A DNA stretch of 64,000 nt from Bactericera cockerelli (Eukaryota > Arthropoda > Insecta > Hemiptera > Triozidae), in NCBI GenBank assembly GCA_024516035.1, contig CM044963.1, positions 21,764,176 through 21,828,175 of the forward strand, written 5' to 3'. Position numbers and translations under genes: made by a program. This document shows positions 56,351 through 64,000 of the stretch, in pieces. The notes beneath the pieces were generated by a model that had not been told where the DNA came from, searched no databases, and worked only from the letters and a program-made list of their open reading frames with translations. How positions within the stretch are numbered: the first letter of the stretch is position 1; every line of letters begins with the position of its first letter.

Positions 56351-57930
56351 ATCTGGTCAACTTTACAATCTAATTAAAACTTTCATTATTACATTACGTC
56401 CATTTAAATACATTCCATGAGAATTTCAGAAGCGCCTTCTGCTCTGCAATCCAGTACATTTGGCGGTCGGTTTCAAGTCCGTATAAAATAATAATAATTA
56501 TGATCATGCAGTTGAGAACGACGATAAACAAAAAATTAAACAAAGAAATCTGAGCAAAAAAATATTTTTCTCACTTTTCTGTCTATACTGACCGACTTAC
56601 TGATTAAGTAATGCACTCTCAGAGTAATATCGTCACATCTGCCCAACTTAGGCTGGGCAGAAGTGCTATCTTCGTGACATTAACTCAGTTGCCTGTGGAC
56701 TAGCAAGTGGCGGTTATGGCGTAAATTGTGTTTCTACTATAGTGGTGGAAATTTAAAACGATGGTCAAGTCAATTCACTTTTATGTTCTAAAGAATCTAC
56801 AAAATAGAAATAAAGTCTTCTAATAATTATTTATTTAATGTTTTTTTCTTTTTTTTTTTTTCTTGCAGGTTAAGTGAGGTTAAGCTGTCAAAACTTCTTC
56901 CCTTTCTAAGCAGCACCTGAAATGCTCAGGAGGCAAAAAAAGTAATCTCTAGAAAATTACCGACAGAAACAAAAAGTCTGAAAACGACGCCTTCAGTTTG
57001 AATTAAAAGCTGGAATACGAAAGTTTTTTTTTCAGCAAAGTTTTTTTTTACAGAGGAATGTGGGGGTGAAAAGGACAAAAAAAAGAGAATGCTAAATGTT
57101 CATTTTTTTTTTAAGTGTCTCAATTTTTTGTCACATATTTTTAGGATTTCAATTTTGATTCAGTGATATACCTACATAAATACACTTACAAAATTCCTTA
57201 ATCATTCATTAAGGTTTTTTGCGCAATATTTCTTTAGATAATCAAATATAACTCCGTAAGGATAATAAAACTCCTTAACGTAAATATGACTCCTTACCAT
57301 AAACTATCACCTTCACTTAAAAATTAATCGTTGGTACATTCCAAGAACAACGAAAATTTACGAACAGAAGGAGTTAACCAAAACATAACACAGTAATCTT
57401 ATGAACGCCTTATTACTAAATAGTTATGCAATGTGGCTATGAAAAACAATCAGTGGATGTGTGAAATTTCCCGATTTAAGCGCGAATGTTTTAATCTTAT
57501 GTACGTTTCTGAATCAACTCACTTTTAAATATATATAGAATGTGGTTAATCTTCTGGAGGAACTGGTGACCAACGAGAAACAGACAACAAAAGAAAATCA
57601 AAGCGAATATAGGATCAATAGAGTTCATTCAATTGAATTGAAAAACCGCACCAAAGAATCATAGCGAAGAGGGAGAGAAAAAAATTAATCGAAAAGAATA
57701 AAAGAGAAAAAAAGAAAGTACTTCAAAATAAAAGAAAATAATAGTGAAGCGAAGGAAATGCGAGATTTTAGGGTGAGTTGGCACAAAGAAAATATTATGG
57801 GAATAAGAGGTCAAGAGAGAATAGGGGAGAGAGGGGTCAGTTGAACATGGAGATAGATGAAATATTTGAGAGGGCCAGAGTTCAACACACTCGACATGTT
57901 GTATCTCTCATAATTAAATACTGAAAACAA
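56351..57930. other. No gene recognised over 1.6 kb
   Basis: AT-rich. A short hairpin gcccaacttaggctgggc is at 56641-56658. No coding frame longer than chance and no repeat family recognised. Confidence 0.4.
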
Positions 57931-58300
57931 TGTTTCCTTTCTCTCTGTCTTTGTCTCCTTCTCTCTCTCTCTCTTTCTCTCCCTATGTCTGTCTCCTTTT
58001 GCCTTCCTGTCTGTCTCTCTCACTTTTTTTACACAAATCTCTCTCTTTCGTTCTCTCATATTATTATAATTCATAACCTTTTTAATGTATTCTGTGAACA
58101 AGATTTCCGGACTTCATTTATATCTCTCTCTGTTCTATTATAATCTTTTTCGATTAGGTCTGCCTTCTGCCTACACATACACTAATTGTCTTTCTGCTGG
58201 CTCTCTCTCTCTCTTACTCTCTATCTCTCTCTTTCTTTCATTAAATTTTACTGTTTACATTATCTCTCTTTTCTTTCATACAAACTTTAAAACGACCTCA
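57931..58300. repeat. CT microsatellite region
   Basis: tctctctctc tracts at 57940-58020 and 58200-58240 in AT-rich sequence. Confidence 0.6.
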
Positions 58301-58309
58301 ATTTTCCAT

Positions 58310-58410
58310 TATCTTGTAACCTGGAGGTTGGTGGTTCAAAACCCGATTTCAGCGTAGGTTTAGTAAAGCGAGTTTGAGTAGTTGTGATATCACGAAAGTG
58401 ATTAACTTAA
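58310..58410 (+). repeat. SINE-C fragment, copy 3
   Basis: cttgtaacctggaggttggt, ggttcaaaacccgatttcag, taaagcgagtttgagtagtt and gatatcacgaaagtgattaa match the other SINE-C copies from the B-box to the tail. Confidence 0.68.
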
Positions 58411-58544
58411 ATAATTATGATAAAAACCATATAATATCTCACTTCAAGTCTCTCTTTTCCTATTATTTTTTGCTTTTACTCAATTTCTTTCCATAAAGTT
58501 TTTATGTCTCTCTATTTTGAGTTCTTAATCTCTTTTACTATCAG

Positions 58545-58745
58545 TTCCGGTAGCACATTGGACAAGCAGTAGAGTAAACTAGACGTCGTACCAGTCGCGG
58601 GTTCAAAACTACGCAGTAACATGACAAGTTATGCTACGATTTGGGATTTTAATCATAAAATAATATGACTTACTGCTGGAATAATGGGACACAAGAGTCC
58701 TAGTCAGACAGTATAAATAAAATAATATTACGATTACTACCACTC
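58545..58745 (+). repeat. tRNA-like SINE with SINE-E tail
   Basis: Head gttccggtagcacattggac, B-box gcgggttcaaaac (58597-58609), then the tail ctgctggaataatgggacac with agacagtataaataaa, related to 46855-46920. The head differs from that of SINE-E. Confidence 0.58.
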
Positions 58746-58969
58746 ACATCAATAGGTATCTTTCTCCTATCTTCCTAATTGCATCATATCTCTCTTTCCT
58801 TCTATCACTATGTCCTCATATATTTCGCACACGTTCTAGATAATCCTTTTGATGTGATGAAATTCTGAAAATATAGTAAAATATGTTCCCAGAAATGTAA
58901 AACAACCTCCAAGCATTATCATTTTCAACATTATTACCTTTCTATATGTTTCTTCTTCTCCTCTTCGTT

Positions 58970-59110
58970 TTATCTTCTCTTGTATATCAAACAATATTTT
59001 TTTGTTCCGATTTCAATATTTCTGGACGTTTCATAACCTCCTGAGCAATTTTGGTTTTGTGTTTGTATATCAGTCTGGTGTCTGTCGGTCTGTCTGTTAA
59101 ATATTTTATA
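58970..59110 (-). repeat. Interspersed repeat R, small fragment
   Basis: atttctggacgtttcataac, ctcctgagcaattttggttt and tctgtcggtctgtctgtt match family R (compare 3470-3530). Confidence 0.65.
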
Positions 59111-59304
59111 TATCCTCTTCACCACCGCTTCATTTCTCTAAATCTTTCTCTTCTTCTCGCTCTTTCTTGTCTTTTCCTTTTACTTCCTTCCTCTGCCCTT
59201 TTGCATCTCCTTTTCTTCTTCCTATTCTCTTTGTTCTGTTCCTTAGTCTTTCATTTCTTTCCTCTTCTACCACTTTCTACAGTTTCTACTCTCTTTGTTG
59301 TTAG

Positions 59305-59565
59305 TAGCCACCGTGGCCAAGTAGAGAGCGCACTGGGCTTGCACGCACGGTGACCTGAGTTCGATTCCCAGCAGGACAGGATTTTTTCTATTCTGTACTT
59401 GGGGTCCACTTAATACATCGTTAGAAAAAATGAGTAGCTGCTTAAATGTGAGAAACAACTAATGGCGGATTTTAATGAGAAAATGATACACAAGAATATA
59501 TAAGTAACGAAAAGTCCTATATGTCTGCGCTAGCCATTAAAATTGTGACGCTACAACACACATTT
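59305..59565 (+). repeat. tRNA-derived SINE-B, copy 2
   Basis: A-box tggccaagtag (59314-59324), B-box gagttcgattc (59357-59367), a body of about 150 bp, and the tail gcgctagccattaaaattgt, gacgctacaacac shared with 26855-27125. Confidence 0.7.
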
Positions 59566-60060
59566 TTTCTTTCTATTTCACCTCTTTGATCTCATTTTTC
59601 TTCTCTTTCTTATCTGTATGTTCGTTCATGTTCCGTTTTCTTTTTTTATTTCTCTTTGTCCCATAATCTTGTTTCTTTTATGACTATCTTTCATTGTATT
59701 CCTCTCTTCTCCACTTCTTTCTTCTCTTTTTATTCCTCTCTCCTCGTCCATCTATTCCTTCTCCTGTTTGAAATTTTCATAGTAATCTTCTCTGACAGGT
59801 TTCAACCCAATCATTTTTGAGCTCTTTGACACATCCTTTCGTGAGGATTACTGTTTTGAATATTTTGTGTTTGTTGTTATATTAATCCTGTTCCTTATAT
59901 ATTTATAAAACTTTTTCATCACTGATTGGCTGTCACCCTATAATTCGCAACAAGGTGGAGTTTAATTGTTTTGTGCAATATTAATTTGTTTAATGTCTAA
60001 AGACTTTTTGACTCGTAATTTTATGTAATTTTTTTGTACCATTTTTATGTTAATATTTTA
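59566..60060. other. No gene seen
   Basis: CT- and AT-rich spacer between a SINE and a foldback element. Confidence 0.4.
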
Positions 60061-61123
60061 TACAGGGTGATTCAGAAAAGTACCGTCAAACGTTAACCAA
60101 ATATTCTATGGGCTAGTTAAGGAGGGGTCAACTCTATAAAAGAAAGTGCGCAAATGCCTCCTAACGGAGGTACACGCCCCTTAAGGTGTTTTTAAACAAT
60201 CGAAATTTTCATTTTACGGCTTACCTATTTGGGATATTGCAATGTGATAAAAAAATCACTCTCAATACTAGATAGCACCTTTCTTTTGGCACAAAATTTA
60301 ACACCATACCAATGTCAGGGGCGGTCTCAGGAGGGTCAGATGGTAGAAAAAATGTTCTAACTTTTTAGTCGCTGCTTGTAATTGAATTTGGTTTTCACCC
60401 TATTTAAAAGTCTCTTATTGTCTACAAAAATGTTCTGAATAATTTTTTTCTCAAACCAACACAAACGCTTAAAAATTTAAATTGAAGATTTTAAAACCGC
60501 ATTAAGTTTTGAAACCTATGCAACTAGCATACAATTTTAGAACAAGAATTTTCAGCCAATTCATTATTTAACAAAGAAATACACCTGGAATATTTGAACG
60601 TGTTCGTCAATCTTTTCGAAGGCGTATGGAGGTCTGCATTGAAGCCAGAGGAGCCCATGTGGAACATTTGCTGTAAATCTTATTTCGGCTTAAGCCCTTC
60701 AATTTCAATTTTCAAGCGTTTGTGTTGGTTTGAGAAAAAAATTATTCAGAACATTTTTGTAGACAATGAGAGACGTTTTAATAGGGTGAAACCCAAATTC
60801 AATTACAAGCAACGACTAAAAAGTTAGAACATTTTTTCTACCATCTGACTCTCCTGAGACCGCCCCTGACATTGGAATGGTGTTAAATTTTGTGCCAAAA
60901 GAAAGGTGTTATCTAGTATTGAGAGTGATTTTTTTACCACATTGCGATATCCCAAATAGGTAAGCCGTAAAATGAAAATTTCGATTGTTTAAAAACACCT
61001 TAAGGGGCGTGTACCTCCGTTAGGAGGCATTTGCGCACTTTCTTTTATAGAGTTGACCCCTCTTTAACTAGCCCATAGAATATGTGGTTAACGTTTGACG
61101 GTACTTTTCTGAATCACCCTGTA
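60061..61123. mobile_element. Foldback element family FB2, copy 2, with transposase tail
   Basis: Opens tacagggtgattcagaaaag and closes cttttctgaatcaccctgta, with TA on both sides (60059-60060 and 61124-61125). The arms of about 400-500 bp match copy 1. The centre is different: instead of the inner right arm it holds about 125 bp that include the end of a transposase frame. Confidence 0.88.
60572..60676 (+). pseudogene. C-terminal remnant of a DDE transposase
   Basis: One frame reads into TPGIFERVRQSFRRRMEV, then CIEARGAHVEHLL and stops at TAA 60674-60676. This ending (FERVR...RR...C...G.H.EHLL) is characteristic of a widespread arthropod Tc1/mariner-like transposase family. About 35 codons remain; the catalytic DDE core is absent. 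The upstream side joins the left inverted arm directly, which marks an internal deletion of an autonomous parent. Confidence 0.75.
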
Positions 61124-61293
61124 TATATAAAAACAATATATTTTCCTAAAAGTTTTCATGCACTCTTTTTTTCACTCAACAAGTAACTCTCCTAGAAAGA
61201 GGTGTAATTTTATTATTATTTTATGAGGTGAATTATTTTGTTTAAAAAATATTAATCAAAAATTGTTAGGTAAAATAAAAATATCTCTCTCTA

Positions 61294-61713
61294 TACAGGG
61301 TGTTTCTCAATTATATGTCACCACTTGTAGGTGTTGTATGTGGGAGCCCAATGAGACTTTCAAATAACAATAGATACAGGGTGGGGAAAAAAATCAAAAA
61401 AAAATTCTCACTGAAAATTCTAGACATCAGCCGCCATTACTTCTAGTAGACATATTTGTTTACATCATATTTTATAAGAATTATATAGGAAAATCTGGAA
61501 AATGCATCTACTAGTGAAAAATAAGAACTATTTTATTCTACTTTCTTATAGCTATTGAGTTTACGATGAAAATGTGCGAAAAAGTCGAGTTACTTAGATG
61601 AAATACCAAAATGGCCAATATCTCAGTGAGCAAGGCGATTCGACCAAAAAATCGGCCTTGGGTTCCCATATAACACCTAGAAGTGGTGATTTATATTTGC
61701 GAAACACCCTGTA
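61294..61713. mobile_element. TACAGGGTGTTTC-ended MITE (420 bp)
   Basis: Left end tacagggtgtttctcaatta with tgtcaccactt; right end aagtggtgatttatatttgc and gaaacaccctgta. The inverted repeats are about 35 bp. An extra tacagggtgggg sits at 61376. TA flanks. The ORF at 61598-61837 runs through its right end and is not a gene. Confidence 0.75.
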
Positions 61714-61894
61714 TGTCTTTTACACCCCGTATATAAAACATTACCCCTTTGATCATGTAGGTACAACAACTCTCTACTTAAGTTCCCACAACTTTACGCC
61801 ACAGAGCCTACAATACGTGTACATTACTCTTTGTTAGCACATCTGTTCAGGCAAGTTACAAAACTTTTCGTCTAAATACGAGAAATAAATTCAT

Positions 61895-62420
61895 GGGGGG
61901 GAGAGAGAGAGAAATAAAGAGAGAGAGAAAAAAAGAGAGTAAGGAGAGAGAAAAAGAGAGAAAGTGAAATAAAGCGAGAGAGAGAGAAAAAAAAGAGAAA
62001 GAGATAGAAAAGCAAAGATGTATAGGGAAAGAAAAGATAAAGATGTTAAGGGAGAGAGATAGATAGGTAGATATAGAGTTGAGGAAGAAAGAGAAAAGAG
62101 GAAGAGAGATAAAAGAGAAAGATGCATAGGGAGAGCGATAGATGGGTAGATATAGAGTTGAGGTAGAGAGAGAAAGGAGAAAGAGAGAAAAAAAGAGAAA
62201 GATGTATAGGGAGAGAGATAGATATAGAGTTGAGGTAGATAGAGAAAGGAGAAAGAGAGAAAAAAGAGAAAGATGCATAGGGAGAGAAATAGATGAGTAG
62301 ATATAGAGTTGAGGTAGACAGAGAAAAGAAGATATAAAAAAATTGTGCTGGAGAAATTAACAAGGAGAAAGGAAGGGAAATTGGTGTAAAAGAAAGGAGA
62401 AAAAGATAAAGAGAGATAAA
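61895..62420. repeat. GA-rich DNA with a tandem of about 75 bp
   Basis: Units with gggagagagatagatag, tagatatagagttgaggtag and agagaaagatgcatag recur four to five times between 62050 and 62330. Minus-strand frames rich in Ser/Leu/Tyr are artefacts. Confidence 0.8.
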
Positions 62421-62559
62421 GAACTGAAATTAATAAATTAAATATAATATAACACATTTTATTTCTATCATAGCTTTCGTGAGCCATCTCCTAAGATTAT
62501 GCAAACTTCTGTGGAGATTTTCAAAGTTATAAGGAAAAAATGTTGAAAAATGAGATAGA

Positions 62560-62700
62560 AGGAAAAAAGAAGAGAGAGAGAGTGTGAAAAAGAAAAGATG
62601 GGAGTAAGAGAGGAGAAGAAAAAAAAAGGAGAAGTAGAGAGGTAAACAGGGAGGTAGAGAGAGAAGGAGGTAAGAAGGGAGAAGGAAAGGGAACAACAGG
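62560..62700. repeat. Purine-rich low-complexity DNA
   Basis: agagaga, gaagaaaaaaa and gggagg tracts. Confidence 0.65.
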
Positions 62701-62814
62701 GAGTATGTTCGATTTTTTTTGTTGAGAAGTTGTGTACGTTTATGTTTTTGAGTGTTTTGGTTTGTATTTGGAAAGTTTTCATTTTAAGGTGCGACCTCCA
62801 TAATATTTATATCC

Positions 62815-63085
62815 CAACCTTCACTTCAAATGCTTTCGATATGGGCTTTCATTAAGTTTATTGTATTTTACATCAGTTAGGATATTTTTCTTGTTCTTTT
62901 TATTAAACCTTCACTTGAAATGCTTTTGATAGTGGCTTTCATTAAGTTTAGTGTATTTTACATCAGTTAGGATATTTTTCTTGTTCTTTTTACTAAACCT
63001 TCACTTGAAATGCTTTTGATAGGGGCTTTCATTAAGTTTAGTGTATTTTTCAACATTCTGAATATTTTTCTTCTTCTTTTCAATA
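62815..63085. repeat. 90-bp tandem repeat, three units
   Basis: aaccttcacttgaaatgctt recurs at 62815, 62906 and 62996, about 90 bp apart. Units share ggctttcattaagtttagtg, catcagttaggatatttttc and ttgttctttt. The third unit diverges at its end. Confidence 0.88.
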
Positions 63086-64000
63086 AAATATTTTGAGTTT
63101 TATTTGTTTCAACTCTTTTTTGAAAGTTTTCATTATAAGGTAAGTCCATGATACCCGATGTAATGTTTTGAACGGTTCCGGGATCATATGTTTAGGGGGA
63201 GAGGTGGTTTTTAGTGAGGATGATGCACTGTTGTCCGCATCTCAGTACTCACACTGTTCACTAGGGTAAAATCTAGTGTTCGTCTACAGATTTTACCACC
63301 TCTCCTTAAAAAAAAAAATGTTGGCCACATTTAAAATGCTTTTAACATGGGCTTTTATTTTCAATGAAGTATGTACAATATGTATTGTACATATTACATT
63401 GATGCTTCTGAATACATATTTATATATATTTTCAGAATGAATTTTTAGAAAATCGCTACTGTGTTAAATGTACGTGCAATACACAGGAATATTTCAAAAT
63501 CCATACACTAATACTGTATTTGATATGGACTATATACTTCAGTTAGGCTACATTACATACCTGTAGTTTTGAATTTTCCTATCTACACCTATCTTCCTAC
63601 GCCACTGTCCTTTGCTTGCGTTTATGCTTTTGAGTGCTTAGCTTTGATTTCTTTGAAAAAAATTAATTTGGAGTGTGCCCACACACTTTCAAGTTGGTAA
63701 TTATGAAATGCTTTTCATGTGAGTTTCAATTAAGCGTACGTACATTTGATCACCCTCGCTCTATCAATTACCTCCTGGGTACACATACACAAGTACTTTT
63801 AACAATAGCAACGTTTTGGTTGAAAATGTCTTTCCAGGAATTTCCCATTATTTTACTTTCCTCCCCGGGAACATTAAATCTGCGCCTCGATAAAAAGGGA
63901 AACTTTCACAATAATATTTCCCACCTATATTTTTGTCCCATTTTTTATTTTCCTCCTGCTTCGCCTATTTTTTTTTTTTTTTTCCAAGTTCCCATATTTT
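63086..64000. other. No gene recognised
   Basis: AT-rich. aaatgcttttaacatgggct (63336-63355) and aatgcttttcatgtgagttt echo the 90-bp unit, so diverged units may extend here. A palindrome gtacaatatgtattgtac is at 63373-63390. Confidence 0.4.

Noticed and set aside
61891..62487. 198-codon minus-strand ORF
   Set aside because: Translation of a GA-rich tandem repeat, composed almost only of Ser, Leu, Phe and Tyr.

Overview
The window looks like repeat-rich nuclear DNA of an animal, most likely an arthropod and probably an insect. The signs are AT-rich intergenic sequence with long polypyrimidine and GA microsatellites, several tRNA-derived SINE families, non-LTR retrotransposons (jockey/CR1-like and R1-like), and many palindromic elements ending in TACAGGGTG and flanked by TA, a style common in insect genomes. 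I cannot name the species. No operon, bacterial ribosome binding site, rRNA or intact canonical tRNA was seen.

Only one stretch looks like an ordinary host gene: a 3' terminal exon at 4201-4606 with a splice acceptor, a secretory leader, six N-glycosylation sequons and a poly(A) signal. I do not recognise the protein. Everything else with coding character comes from transposons: a nearly complete 5 kb LINE at about 12937-17957 (PHD-finger ORF1 with one frameshift, endonuclease/RT ORF2 with one internal stop), four LINE 3' fragments (about 5000-5890, 21645-21910, 23966-24980, 47212-47866), a decayed PIN-like/Cys-rich gene inside large inverted arms (51285-54955), and the last 31 codons of a DDE transposase trapped in a foldback element (60061-61123).

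Layout: 1-4080 foldback elements and an interspersed repeat; 4201-4700 host exon; 4740-5890 R1-like LINE remains; 6950-12500 minisatellites, SINE scraps and low-complexity DNA; 12590-19020 a pyrimidine minisatellite split by the LINE; 19685-26700 interspersed repeats, LINE fragments, a TTA-flanked MITE and a 30-bp minisatellite; 26855-33250 SINEs, GA/CT arrays and a 342-bp tandem repeat partly derived from a SINE; 34217-43085 a third large foldback element, MITEs, two arrays of one 39-bp satellite and SINEs; 43085-51200 microsatellites, a second foldback family, a LINE fragment and two more minisatellites; 51285-54955 the large inverted-arm element; 54960-64000 low-complexity sequence, SINEs, foldback elements and a 90-bp repeat.

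The elements do not form a pathway. They form a layered insertion record: a LINE inside a satellite, a SINE inside an inverted arm, a SINE inside a MITE, a LINE fragment inside an older repeat, and a short poly(A) retroposition inside a LINE. The strongest leads are the PIN-like inverted-arm element, the transposase-bearing foldback copy, the concentric palindromes of the 1.65 kb family, and the sequon-rich secreted exon. All family names rest on reading alone; no database search was made.
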